A model generated the notes under the pieces. That model was not told where the DNA came from. It did not search any database and saw nothing but the letters and a program-made list of their open reading frames with translations. 64,000 bases of DNA, taken from the NCBI GenBank assembly GCA_963812475.1, contig CAWEVI010000029.1, positions 186,001-250,000 on the forward strand. Reading direction: 5' to 3'. Both the position numbers and the translations under genes were made by a program. The stretch is from JAMXLO01 sp963812475. Lineage in GTDB: Bacteria; Pseudomonadota; Alphaproteobacteria; Acetobacterales; Acetobacteraceae. Below are positions 15,554 to 24,562 of the stretch, piece after piece (the stretch's first letter is position 1; each line of letters begins with the position of its first letter).

Positions 15554-16264
15554 TTACAGGGGGCAGCCACCCGCCAGCATCTTCGCGAGTTCGATGGACA
15601 GGGTGCTCATAATCACACCTACGCAGAGCCACAGGACCCCCATCACCGACAAATCCAGCCCGCCTACTCCGGTTTCTTCCAGCTTCGTGCGGATGGCCCT
15701 GTCTTCGTCACCACGAACTTGCGTTTCCTGACTAAAATCGTACGTCAGCTTCCCCAGATCCATTTGTGTCTTTTGCTTAAATGCATTGAACCGTCCCCTT
15801 ACTTCGAGAAGATTCTTTTCCAGGGCTGTCAGTCGGACTTCCACGCCAGCGTCAGGGCTGGTTTCAGACCAGACCTCCGCATCCGCAGTCAGGCGGGAAT
15901 GCTCCATCGCAATTCCGACGCTCCCGGAGATGCAATGGCGTCGTCTGGGTCGGCGGCGCCACCAACCCATAAATCGCTGGCGCATGCTTGGCCGTCCGAA
16001 CAGCTCCCGCGTCTTCCGAATACCCCAGGCGACTGTGCCTAAGCCGAGAAGCTGTAAAGCCATGCCCGTGATGCGAAAGGCGGGCTCGCTTTTCCACCAC
16101 CAGACCGGGAGTGCAGCAATCGCCAACGCCCCAAGGGCCAGCCAGACAAGTCGAACGTCGCGGAACGCCCAAGCCCATATCGGTCGGAGCTGTCGCAGAC
16201 GGTCAGTCATCTTGGGTGCGGCTTGGGTGTAGCTTTCGGTTGTTCTGTCATTCAGTTGTTCCAT
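15554..16264 (-). CDS. Membrane protein with central coiled coil, 236 aa
   Basis: Two transmembrane helices near residues 38-55 and 64-82, a basic loop (RRRPRRRH), a predicted coiled coil (VRLTALEKNLLEVRGRFNAFKQKT...) and a C-terminal helix (SVMGVLWLCVGVIMSTLSIELAK). No family recognised. ATG 16264 has only a weak ribosome site. It ends 85 bp before the next small membrane gene on the same strand. Confidence 0.6.
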   Translation of the reverse strand: MEQLNDRTTESYTQAAPKMTDRLRQLRPIWAWAFRDVRLVWLALGALAIAALPVWWWKSEPAFRITGMALQLLGLGTVAWGIRKTRELFGRPSMRQRFMGWWRRRPRRRHCISGSVGIAMEHSRLTADAEVWSETSPDAGVEVRLTALEKNLLEVRGRFNAFKQKTQMDLGKLTYDFSQETQVRGDEDRAIRTKLEETGVGGLDLSVMGVLWLCVGVIMSTLSIELAKMLAGGCPL

Positions 16265-16348
16265 TCTCGGTTGTAAGGTCTACCCTTCTCGGGGTCGGCC
16301 AGTCTTGGTCTGGGAAAATACAGCCCCCTTAGCTCGACTTTCCGCAAT

Positions 16349-17743
16349 TCAGGCTGCGAGGCATAGAGTTTGGAAGACTTGATTTAGCAAGCTGGTGGGA
16401 ATTTCGATGATGTCTCCGATTTGCCGGGACATAGAGAAATTCGGTGGGCACCACAGCACGCGGCGCACCGCAGCGATGGCGTCACTGAAAGTCGGTTCCT
16501 GCTTGCGGTACCAGGCGGCGGCATTTGGACGCAGTGCCGTCGTCGTGTCGCGTACCAGGCCATCGGCCCACACGGTGATCAGTGAGAACAGCCCCAGCAG
16601 TGCCGGGGTGGTGCGGAGGATGGCGAGATCGGACCACTGACGTTGGGTCTCAACCCCAAGGTGGGTCCGCACCTCCTGGAAGGTGGTTTCCACCCGCCAG
16701 CGCGAGACGAACCAGCCGAGAATCATTGCGGGCGTCGCATCCAGATCAGTGCTGAGGAATGCCGCCGGCTCGTGCTCGCCGGTTGGATCGCGCACCAGCA
16801 CCCAGCGGATCGGCACCGGTGGTATGCCGGCATGGGACCAGACCGCAGTGCCGGTAGCGGTGAGCAGCTTGCGTTGCTGGGCGTTGTACCATTGCGAGAC
16901 GACCACGGCCGTCCAAACGGTCTTCCTGCTGGCCAGCACGGCACGCAGTGTTGGCAGACGACGCCCCTTGAGCGGGGGGCGCCCGCGCTGACCCTTGCGG
17001 CGCCGCGGCGCCGGCTTGAACAAGGCGGCATCCAGCCGGAGCCGTGTGATCACACAGACGTGGCAGCGCACCGAGGCCAGCAGTTCGAGCGCCGCGAAGC
17101 CGCTGTCGGCGACAAAGATCAGCCAACGGTCGGGCAGCCAGCGTTTGGTTTGCAGGATCGCCTGTCGCGCCCAGTCAGTCAGCGTCTTGTGCCGCTTGCG
17201 GTGCTTTTCGCTCCACCGCGCCGATGGGGCGAGAACAGTCAGGAACGGCAGCGCCCAATGTCGGCCGGACCAGCTTATCGGCACCACCACCATCAGCGAC
17301 AGCCAGCGCAGACCACTGGTCTTCACAAAGTGCCCCTTCGAGGACCGCACCGGGTCGCGGTAGATGCCGCGCGCTTTGATGCGCGCGCCCCAACGCCGCT
17401 CGATGGTGTCGTCGATCCCGATCACCACCGGACCGTTGGGCAACAGCCGCTCCAGCAGGTGCAGCAGCAGCCGTCGCGCCACGGCGCGTGCGTCCCAGCG
17501 GGCTCGGCCCAGCACCTCATGGTAGCGACGGAACTGCGGCGCCTCGCCCAGCCCCATGACACGCAGCGCCTGGGTGACGGTGCGCTTGCCGGGAGCCAGC
17601 ACTGCGCCGGCCACCAGGACCAGAACACGGTTCCACACCGGCGCGGTGAAGCAAGAGCGGAACACCGACAGCCAAGCGGCCAGGGCCGGTGGGGTCAGAT
17701 GCGGATCGAACGCCGTAGCGGCGCGCAGACGATTCGGTGTCAT
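16349..17743 (-). CDS. IS701-family transposase
   Basis: 464 residues from ATG 17743 (MTPNRLRAATAFDPH); the open frame extends to 17881 but overlaps the divergent ORF. DDE features: VVIGIDDTIERRWGARIKARGIYRD (first Asp), WLIFVADSGFAALELL (second Asp) and FVSRWRVETTFQEVRTHLGVETQRQWSD with the catalytic Glu. Full length. Confidence 0.93.
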   Translation of the reverse strand: MTPNRLRAATAFDPHLTPPALAAWLSVFRSCFTAPVWNRVLVLVAGAVLAPGKRTVTQALRVMGLGEAPQFRRYHEVLGRARWDARAVARRLLLHLLERLLPNGPVVIGIDDTIERRWGARIKARGIYRDPVRSSKGHFVKTSGLRWLSLMVVVPISWSGRHWALPFLTVLAPSARWSEKHRKRHKTLTDWARQAILQTKRWLPDRWLIFVADSGFAALELLASVRCHVCVITRLRLDAALFKPAPRRRKGQRGRPPLKGRRLPTLRAVLASRKTVWTAVVVSQWYNAQQRKLLTATGTAVWSHAGIPPVPIRWVLVRDPTGEHEPAAFLSTDLDATPAMILGWFVSRWRVETTFQEVRTHLGVETQRQWSDLAILRTTPALLGLFSLITVWADGLVRDTTTALRPNAAAWYRKQEPTFSDAIAAVRRVLWCPPNFSMSRQIGDIIEIPTSLLNQVFQTLCLAA

Positions 17744-17824
17744 CCCAGTCGTAGAATTGAGTCGTGCCGATGCCGCAAGAGTTTGCCGGCGACATCCGCC
17801 GGCGCGGCGCTCTATCGTAAACGC

Positions 17825-18109
17825 ATGGCCGAAGATCCGATCATCCAGCGCATCGAGAGTTTCCGCTGTCGTCGCGGGCAACTGTTCGCCGAACGCCGCA
17901 ACCGTGGCTACACGCTATATCGTGCCAGTTCCGGCGCGCTTGTCGCGCGCCTCAGGCCGACCGGCCAGGACGATCGGGTCGAGGTGCTCTATTGGTCGCT
18001 GTGGAAGGAACGTTGGACCAACGCTGGCCCATTCGGGCGCACCGTACTGCCCCTCAACCAAGCCCTCAAGTTCATCGCCTCAGAGGACATCTTCTGGGCT
18101 ATTCAATAG
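17825..18109 (+). CDS. Accessory ORF inside IS701, 94 aa
   Basis: It lies wholly within the IS, divergent from the transposase and 81 bp from it: MAEDPIIQRIESFRCRRGQLFAERRN... with a compact alpha/beta look (RVEVLYWSLWKERWTNAGPFG, LNQALKFIASEDIFWAIQ). Not a known transposase part; possibly a passenger or regulatory gene of this IS type. Weak ribosome site. Confidence 0.6.
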   Translation: MAEDPIIQRIESFRCRRGQLFAERRNRGYTLYRASSGALVARLRPTGQDDRVEVLYWSLWKERWTNAGPFGRTVLPLNQALKFIASEDIFWAIQ

Positions 18110-18235
18110 CGGTGCCCCGGCACCGAAAATGCGGAAAGTCGAGCTTAGGGGTGCTGAATTTCCCAGACTAAAAACCGTGTCTGGCAAAAGACTGATTGTT
18201 CCGGACTGCATTTAGTCAGAATTTACCAGACTGGG

Positions 18236-19426
18236 TCATATGGGCCACACGAGATCACGGTTATGACCGCAAATTCCCTGTCTTTCCAGTGTCTTAAGTG
18301 CGGTCGATAGCCGGTTGAGTCCTTTCTTGGAAAGTCTGACCTTTCCGTCACCGCAAGGGTCAGAATAGTCGATTGATTCGGTGAACCAACCGTTGGTAAT
18401 TAGATACACCCGCGCAATGCTCAGACTAACTGCCCGGACGGGTTTCATGCCTGGGTGAACGACGGTGGGGACAACGCTTTCGTCTGCTGCGAGGTTGATG
18501 ATGGCGCGGCGGAGGAGTTCGGTTTCGTCTGAAATCGGCCGGCCGCGCTTCGCACCCTTCTCGGCGGTCTGATCGGCGGGCACCCAGCTCCACTCGTCCT
18601 CGCGCAGTGTGATGGTGCCGGTGTTGAAGTCCTCCCTGGCATCGGGGCGACGGCGCCGGGCTTTCGTGAACTTGAGCTTAAAGCTTACGTCTGCGTCGCC
18701 CTTGTTCTCGATATCTTCGAACAGCGCGACGAGGTCCATCTGCCATTCCTTGGTCTTGGAGCCGTAGATGTGCTCACCGTTGTGCCCGGTATGGTCCAGC
18801 CAGATTTGCGCTATCCGCTTGCGTGTAAGGGCCAGGACCAGTGGCATGGTGTCGGTCCAGGTGACCTCTTCCTTCATGTCGCCGACCGTGAGCGCCATCC
18901 GGTTGTCCAGGAACACCACGTCAGGATGGATGCGATCGATAAAGTCGAGCAGGAATTTCTGCCCGGCTTCTGTGTTCAACCCCTGCATGGCGGGGAAGTC
19001 TTCCCGGCAGAGCACATGCAGATTGGCGAAACTCGGCTTGCCTACACGGCGATGAAGGTCACGGACTCGGTCCTGCATCAGATCGCGGGCCATCTCGCCG
19101 TCCACGTAAAGGACAACCAGCGGCTTGGCCGGACCGAGCCAATGTAGGTACCCACGGCCGGTAGCGATCGCGCCGGCCATTGCCATGGCGAAGTGCGTCT
19201 TGCCGGCACCTGTAGGTCCGCCGAACAACGCGCGGGTTGATGCACAGATGATTTCGCCGAGTATCGGTGCCGGACGCGGCAGATCGCGGGTGAGCCACCA
19301 GTCTCCATCGATGGTCTCGGGCGGTGGTGGCTCGGGCTGCTTATCCCAATCGGGATGCTTGCGCTGGTACTCCTCGCTTGGAGGCGGGACCCAGTCGGTG
19401 CGGTCCGACCCGTCGAACGCGTTCAT
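18236..19426 (-). CDS. RepA-like AAA ATPase (RecA-fold replicative helicase type)
   Basis: 396 residues. P-loop ALFGGPTGAGKTHFAM at about residue 67, Walker B-like PDVVFLDNR at about 167 and a sensor-type IAQIWLDHTGHNGEHIYGS. The C-terminal about 120 residues look like a winged-helix region. This family (AAA_25) accompanies primase-polymerases in plasmids, phages and satellites. ATG 19426 overlaps the primase stop (ATGA), so the two form a replication unit. Confidence 0.85.
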   Translation of the reverse strand: MNAFDGSDRTDWVPPPSEEYQRKHPDWDKQPEPPPPETIDGDWWLTRDLPRPAPILGEIICASTRALFGGPTGAGKTHFAMAMAGAIATGRGYLHWLGPAKPLVVLYVDGEMARDLMQDRVRDLHRRVGKPSFANLHVLCREDFPAMQGLNTEAGQKFLLDFIDRIHPDVVFLDNRMALTVGDMKEEVTWTDTMPLVLALTRKRIAQIWLDHTGHNGEHIYGSKTKEWQMDLVALFEDIENKGDADVSFKLKFTKARRRRPDAREDFNTGTITLREDEWSWVPADQTAEKGAKRGRPISDETELLRRAIINLAADESVVPTVVHPGMKPVRAVSLSIARVYLITNGWFTESIDYSDPCGDGKVRLSKKGLNRLSTALKTLERQGICGHNRDLVWPI

Positions 19427-20124
19427 CGGACACCTCGGCGCTGATCGTCGAGTGGCGCCTGTCGGCCGCTTTCCAATCCCCAGAGTGCCGTCCGTTCAAC
19501 GTTGCGCCAGTCCCTGACCGTGGAACGCGGGAGGGCATCCCGGAGCCAACTGACGGCGTCGCCATCGGTGAAGCCGGCACTGGCTTGGACACCCCCAAGC
19601 AACCGCGCGGCCTTCCGAAGCGCCTCGTGCTTTTGCCCTTCTGCCGCACCGCCGACGCGTTGGATCGCGCGTCGGATGATATCTTCGATATTAGCAGGGG
19701 CATGGCCACGCCGCGCAGTTGCACGAAGTGGCGGCGTCGCCTGCTTCGGTGCCATCGCCTGCAACAGCCATTCAGGCCATTCGGCTGGAGGGTTATGGTC
19801 GAAACACTCTCGCCCGGCCCCATACCAATAGATCGCATATCCGCCGTCCCCCCGCGTATCAACTCCATGCGCGATGATGGACTGCGAATTCCGGACGCCA
19901 GCAGCGTGACGGAAATAGACATGAATACCGCCGCTCCCGGTCTGGTAGGCGCGACTGGACGGAATGCGACGCGCGTTTGCGTGCCACCATGCGCGAGCCG
20001 CTTCGCGTTTTGCGATGGTTTCTGGCGGTGCATCCTTTGGACATTGGCCGGCGTCAACCCCCCTGTGTCAGAGAAGTTGCCGCCTACATAGGATCAGGCC
20101 CATGGGGGCGCTGGACGAAGGTAA

Positions 20125-20598
20125 ATGGCTCGATACAGTCAGAAGTTCAAAGAGCGCGTAGTCGCGCGGTTGTTGCCGCCGGAGAGTTCACCGGTCGAAG
20201 CGGTGTCACAAATGGTTGGGATCAGCGTCACGACACTGGAGCGTTGGCGGGCTGAGTGCCTGGCCAAACCCTCGGGTGATGAGGTGCGACACTGGACCGC
20301 TGCGGCGCGGCTGGAGGCGGTGATCGCGACGGCGGCGATGAACGAGGTCGCTCGAAGCGCGTGGTGTCGCGAACATGGCGTCTATCCGACCGAACTGGAG
20401 AGATGGAAGCAGGACGCGATCGGCGGCCTGGGCGAGCCCCGCGAGACGGAAAGCGTGGCCCTGAAGCAGGAGCGTCGCCGGAACAAGGAACTCGAGCGGG
20501 AATTGCACCGCAAGGACAAGGCCCTGGCCGAAACGGCCGCCTTGCTCGTGCTGTCAAAAAAACTCCAGGCGATCTTCCACGAGGGCGAGGACGCATGA
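20125..20598 (+). CDS. IS3-family transposase OrfA
   Basis: 157 residues, longer than most OrfA: two helix-turn-helix units (VEAVSQMVGISVTTLERWRAE and the following AAMNEVARSAWCREHGVYPTELERWK) and a C-terminal coiled coil (RRNKELERELHRKDKALAETAALL). AAGG precedes ATG 20125. The stop overlaps the orfB ATG (20595-20598). Confidence 0.9.
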   Translation: MARYSQKFKERVVARLLPPESSPVEAVSQMVGISVTTLERWRAECLAKPSGDEVRHWTAAARLEAVIATAAMNEVARSAWCREHGVYPTELERWKQDAIGGLGEPRETESVALKQERRRNKELERELHRKDKALAETAALLVLSKKLQAIFHEGEDA

Positions 20599-21911
20599 CC
20601 CGCCTGGAAGATCGCCAGACCCTGATTGGCCAAATCGCCGAAGCTCGCGGCAACGGCGCCCGCCAGGCTCCCGCCTGTGCTCTGGCGGGGATTGATCCGC
20701 GCACCCTCCAACGCTGGCGGAAGAACGATGGTCTGACGCGCGGTGACCGGCGACCAGACGCGATCCGGCCCGCGCCTTCGCACGCTCTGACGGAAGAAGA
20801 ACGAGCGCGCATCGTTGAGGTGGCGAACGAGCCGCGCTTCGCCGAGGTCCCGCCCGCCCGGATCGTTCCGATGCTGGCCGACGAAGGCGTCTATATCGCC
20901 AGTGAATCGAGCTTCCATCGGGTGCTGCGCGCGCACGGCCAGATGAACCGCCGCGGCCGCGCCAGGCCACCGCGTCGGTCTCGTCCGCCGACCACGCACA
21001 TCGCCAGCAGACCGGGAGCAGTCTGGTGCTGGGATGTGACGTTCCTGCCCGCGACCGTGCAAGGCCGATGGTTTTATTTGTACCTGATCCTCGATCTCTA
21101 CAGCCGCAAGATTGTCGGCTTCGAGGTGCATGACACCGACAGCGCCGATCATGCCGCGCATCTGGCCCGACGCACCGCGCTCACCGAGGGCGTCCACGCC
21201 ATGCCGGTGAGGCCCGTTTTGCACGGCGACAACGGCGCGACTTTGAAGGGCACCACGGTTCTGGCCATGCTGCATTGGCTGGGTATCGAACCGTCTTACT
21301 CAAGGCCACGCGTCAGCGACGACAATCCTTATGCCGAAGCTGTGTTCCGCACCGCCAAATACCGGCCGGAATTCCCGGTCAAAGGCTTCGCCGAACTCGA
21401 TGCGGCACGGGAATGGGCGGCGCGCTTCGTCCATTGGTACAACGACGAACATCGGCACAGCGGTATCCGATACGTGACGCCATCACAGCGCCATGCCGGC
21501 CGGGATCGCGGTTTGCTGGCCGGCCGGCATGAACTTTACCAGCGGGCACGCCAGTCCAACCCACGACGCTGGAGCGGCCAGACCCGCGACTGGACGCCGG
21601 TCGCGGCGGTCACGCTCAATCCGGAGCGCGATAGTGTCATCCGGACGGCTTCGCCGCGAAACCAGCTTTCCGGTTCGGCCAAAGCGCCTGCTTTCCTGTC
21701 CCGGCCTGACAATGCGTCAGCCATGGCGCGCAACGCAGGGGAAGAGAGGAGCACAGCCGCCCGGAGCCACGCACAGCGCCCGCTTCGGCGCGAGCATGGC
21801 GAGGACGGCGCGCACCGGACCTTCCCCGAAGTGAGCACCATGGCACACTCCAGGTCAGCCGGTGGTGGATCAGCCCATCGCCGGGCCGGTCAATCGGGAG
21901 GTGCTGGATAA
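20595..21911 (+). CDS. IS3-family transposase OrfB (rve integrase core)
   Basis: 438 residues from ATG 20595, coupled to orfA by an ATGA overlap rather than a frameshift. DDE core: WCWDVTFLPA (first Asp), VLHGDNGATLKG (second Asp) and SRPRVSDDNPYAEAVFRTAKYRPEFP (Glu region), then FVHWYNDEHRHSGI. The last about 110 residues are Arg/Ser-rich and may be non-functional read-through. Confidence 0.92.
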   Translation: MTRLEDRQTLIGQIAEARGNGARQAPACALAGIDPRTLQRWRKNDGLTRGDRRPDAIRPAPSHALTEEERARIVEVANEPRFAEVPPARIVPMLADEGVYIASESSFHRVLRAHGQMNRRGRARPPRRSRPPTTHIASRPGAVWCWDVTFLPATVQGRWFYLYLILDLYSRKIVGFEVHDTDSADHAAHLARRTALTEGVHAMPVRPVLHGDNGATLKGTTVLAMLHWLGIEPSYSRPRVSDDNPYAEAVFRTAKYRPEFPVKGFAELDAAREWAARFVHWYNDEHRHSGIRYVTPSQRHAGRDRGLLAGRHELYQRARQSNPRRWSGQTRDWTPVAAVTLNPERDSVIRTASPRNQLSGSAKAPAFLSRPDNASAMARNAGEERSTAARSHAQRPLRREHGEDGAHRTFPEVSTMAHSRSAGGGSAHRRAGQSGGAG

Positions 21912-22374
21912 ACGACGGTCGTTACGGAATACGAGCGACAACTTGCTTGACATTCACCGAACGTCCAGGACATCGATCCCGGATCGCTCACCCGTGGCGA
22001 CGCCGATCAGCGGACCAGGGTACCTACGCCAAAGGTCTGCTACTGCTACCGGGTCGGTGACGGCATCCTTGAAGCCCTGAGAACGCGGGAACGGTTTCTT
22101 GTCAGCCCCGCATGGGAACACTGCGAACCCGCAGTTGTGGATCAGGTTCTCCGCTAGTCGCACAACGTCCGCGCTCATGCCTCGAACACCTGCGGGTGCG
22201 ACTGCCGGAGCGCCTCTATCACTGAGTTGGAGAAACGATTTCTTACGTCTTTCGAGGTGAATTCGACGATCGGGGCGTAGCGGATTTTCCCGCGATCATC
22301 CCGCAGAACGTGCCCGTCAGCGTTGATCATCGGCTTGGAAGGCGACGAGGCCCATGGGCCGCGTTCGCCAATTA

Positions 22375-23475
22375 CTCACAAGTCGGTAATATAGGAGACA
22401 CTCGGCGCCTTGAAGAATGACCGTATCAACCGTGGCATGCGCTTGATAGCGCTAAGTTGTGCTTCGATCTTTTCCTGCAGCTTCTCGCCGCGCCGCAGCG
22501 GTGCTCTCGCCACACCGGTGCGTTTCATGTGGCTCCAGACCAGTTCATCGGGGTTCAGTTCAGGCGCATAGCCGGGGAGGAAATGCAGCGTCAGCATGCC
22601 CTTCGTGGATGCGACATAGGCCTTCACCAGCGCGGTCTTGTGCGCGGGAAGTCCGTCGACCACCAAATGAACCGGCTTCGAACGACGCCGCATCATCCGC
22701 CGCAGCAGGGTGACAAACAACTCGGCCGTCAGTCCACCATGGTAGGTGCAATACCAAAATGCGCCACGGGCGTTCACCGCCGAGGCCGCGCTGATCGATT
22801 GCCGCTGACCAGGCCGTTCGACCACAGGTGTCTCACCCTTCTTGCCCCAGGTCTTGCCGTGCACGGTATCGGCACGAAACCCAGACTATCCCAGAAATAG
22901 ACTTCACCACCTGAGGTTTTTGCCTGTCTGGCAATGGCAGGAAACCGCTCGAGCCGCCATGCCTCGATCGCGTCCGGATCGCGTTGGTAAGCCCGTTGCA
23001 GTGGCTTTTGCGGCGTCAGTCCCAGCTTGGCGAGCAACGCCCCCACCGCCGTCACGCCAAGCCGAATGTTGAATTTACGCTCGATCAGGTCGGCCACTAC
23101 AGACCGCGTCCACAAGCCGAAATCCAGCCCATACTGACGCGGATCGCGGCCGTTTATCCAGCGAAACACCTGTTGCTCCTGCCCCGGCGTCAAGCTGCGT
23201 GGTCGCCCCGTTGCCGGCCTGGCGTGCAGCGCTTTCAGTCCCACTCCAGGGCGTGACGCCGCCTTGAGCCATTTGTAGATCGTCGTGCGATGAAAGCCGA
23301 ACGAAGTCACCACCGAGGATGGCCGCTCTCCGCCCCGCACCCGCTCGACCGCCATCAATCGAATGGCTTCCAGCGTCTGATGATCAAAACCGCGTCCATC
23401 TCGTTTCATGCCCCGAGCGTAGCACCGGCTTTGGGAAAGACAATAGGAATGTGTCTTACTTGTTGACTGGTGAGT
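22375..23475 (-). mobile_element. IS630-family insertion sequence
   Basis: 1,101 bp flanked by TA on both sides (22373-22374, 23476-23477), the fixed IS630 target. Terminal repeats begin CTCACAAGTC at the left and, inverted, CTCACCAGTC at the right. The transposase gene inside is frameshifted. Confidence 0.88.
22376..23409 (-). pseudogene. IS630-family transposase, frameshifted
   Basis: The N-terminal frame (from ATG 23409, MKRDGRGFDHQTLEAIRL) carries HTH regions and reaches GGEVYFWDS, normally the first catalytic Asp block. Near 22877 the coding moves one frame over: VHGKTWGKKGETPVVERPG..., LVVDGLPAHKT (second Asp) and FLPGYAPELNPDELVW (Glu block). One missing C at GGTTTCGTGCC explains it. 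Probably inactive unless frameshifting occurs. Confidence 0.85.
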
Positions 23476-23710
23476 AGAATAGTCACGTCAACAAGGATCA
23501 TGCCTGATGGAAGTTCGATTTTGGCGAAGCCCAGCAGGTTATTCTTTAGTAACGGTCGCCAATCTAAAATACGTATACTCATATGCGCCTCTAAAATACG
23601 AGGCGGCCATTGCCCGGACGGTGACAGTAGCGTATATGCAGCGGTGCATCCTATCCGCACATACGATACCTAGCTCACCATTCCTGGACTTGCCGCCGGG
23701 GTGGTGAGTT

Positions 23711-23902
23711 TTAGGCTCGCTTACTTTCGAGCCAGGCCAGAATTTCCGATTGCTTCCAGACCACGCGACCCACGCCAAGGCGGATGCGTTTCGGGAATTT
23801 GTCGGCCTTCTCCAGCCGATCGATGTGCATTTTGGAATATGGAACGAGCTGCTGAACCTCGGGAAGCCGAAGCGAGCGCTCGGGAAGCTGTGTGATCATC
23901 AT
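23711..23902 (-). CDS. AlpA-family regulator / excisionase-like protein
   Basis: 63 residues: MMITQLPERSLRLPEVQQLVPYSKMHIDRLEKADKFPKRIRLG...VVWKQSEILAWLESKRA, the classic AlpA winged-helix pattern (LP-V...S..HI.RLE....FP....LG.....W...EI..WL). In P4-like elements it activates the integrase or acts in excision. It is the first gene of the replication operon, about 90 bp from the gene next to the integrase. Confidence 0.88.
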   Translation of the reverse strand: MMITQLPERSLRLPEVQQLVPYSKMHIDRLEKADKFPKRIRLGVGRVVWKQSEILAWLESKRA

Positions 23903-23990
23903 TACCGTCGTCTCTCCAGGTTACCGCACGGCGGTGCGAGTGACCGGAAGATGGAAGGTGGGATGACGTAATCCAGAGAGACAAATAAAC

Positions 23991-24560
23991 TTAGACTGAT
24001 TTGTCCCTACCGCGGACCAAGTTCTTGAGCACCGTGCTGGGTGAGATGCCCTTCCACCCAAGAACGGCGATCACGCGATGGACAAAAATCACCCGCGGGG
24101 ACTCTATCCATAGACCGAAATCGTGTTCGATTCCGGACATTCCCTGGTCGAAGACCTGTACCACCAGAACGACGAACTCATCCCACCGCTGCTTATAGGG
24201 CATCGGCACCGGCCCCAGAACGTCATCACAGTCATGCAGAGCCGCGCGAAGAGCAGCAAACTTGCGTGCCACCCGGTCAACTTCCCCGGGGACGCCAGCG
24301 AAGACACTTCGCCAATAGGCTTCCGCTTCTGGGAGTTTGTTCCGCAATGTGACGCTCGCATCTCGGGCCTTGGGTCCTAGTTGCTCCCCGCCAGCCCAAT
24401 CCGGGTCGTCGGTTTTGCGGAGTCCAGCCAGCATGGGTATCAGACCCCCGCAAACCTCAATTGACGGGGCGGCCGCGCGGCCGCCCAATGCCCCCCGGAA
24501 GATGGCTTGCAACTGTTCTGGCGTCAGCGTCCAGTCACCCGCTGACTGCGGCTTCGCCAT
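23991..24560 (-). CDS. Hypothetical protein downstream of the integrase, 189 aa
   Basis: Start ATG 24560 (MAKPQSAGDWTLTPEQLQAIFRGAL), two bases after the integrase stop, so co-transcribed with it; the open frame extends to 24650 inside the integrase. Helical and acidic, with Trp-rich segments (KQRWDEFVVLVVQVFDQGM, LGWKGISPSTVLKNLV). No family recognised. Confidence 0.6.
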   Translation of the reverse strand: MAKPQSAGDWTLTPEQLQAIFRGALGGRAAAPSIEVCGGLIPMLAGLRKTDDPDWAGGEQLGPKARDASVTLRNKLPEAEAYWRSVFAGVPGEVDRVARKFAALRAALHDCDDVLGPVPMPYKQRWDEFVVLVVQVFDQGMSGIEHDFGLWIESPRVIFVHRVIAVLGWKGISPSTVLKNLVRGRDKSV

Positions 24561-24562
24561 TT

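Larger units (their letters stand above)
16333..18144 (-). mobile_element. IS701-family insertion sequence
   Basis: About 1,812 bp. The ends are CTCGACTTTCCGCA at the left and its inverse at the right (18130-18143). Flanks carry TTAG (16329-16332 and 18145-18148; CTTAG if counted as five), matching the YTAR duplication known for IS701. It holds the transposase and a divergent 94-aa ORF. Inserted between genes. Confidence 0.8.
20059..21959 (+). mobile_element. IS3-family insertion sequence
   Basis: 1,901 bp. Imperfect terminal repeats align around TGTCAnnnAAGTTGnCGC seven bases from each end. A 3-bp target duplication AAC (20056-20058, 21960-21962) is typical of IS3. It carries orfA and orfB. 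Confidence 0.85.
19423..22178 (-). pseudogene. Bifunctional primase-polymerase gene split by IS3
   Basis: The N-terminal part 22178-21960 reads MSADVVRLAENLIHNCGFAVFPCGADKKP...GVATGERSGIDVLDV; the rest, from 20058, begins DAGQCPKDAPPETIAK and continues ...GSGGIHVYFRHAAGV...GYAIYWYG to the stop at 19423. Removing the IS (20059-21959) and one AAC copy restores one frame of about 283 residues with the Prim-Pol core: FAVFPC at the start, the Asp pair GIDVLDVDAG, which is cut by the IS, and the later GGIHVYFR strand. Replication initiation of the element is probably lost unless supplied in trans. Confidence 0.88.
22175..23582 (-). pseudogene. Small replication-region gene (101 aa) split by IS630
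   Basis: The 5' part starts at ATG 23582 behind AGAGG: MSIRILDWRPLLKNNLLGFAKIEL...DVTIL. The 3' part downstream of the IS reads IGERGPWASSPSKPMI...RNRFSNSVIEALRQSHPQVFEA, stop 22175. Excising the IS (22375-23475) and one TA gives an unbroken 101-codon frame. The stop overlaps the primase ATG (ATGA). It resembles short conserved proteins found just upstream of phage-type primases; function unknown. Confidence 0.85.

Noticed and set aside
16643..18109. 488-codon plus-strand frame over the IS701 transposase
   Set aside because: Only its last 94 codons (from ATG 17825) look real; the rest is antisense to the transposase.
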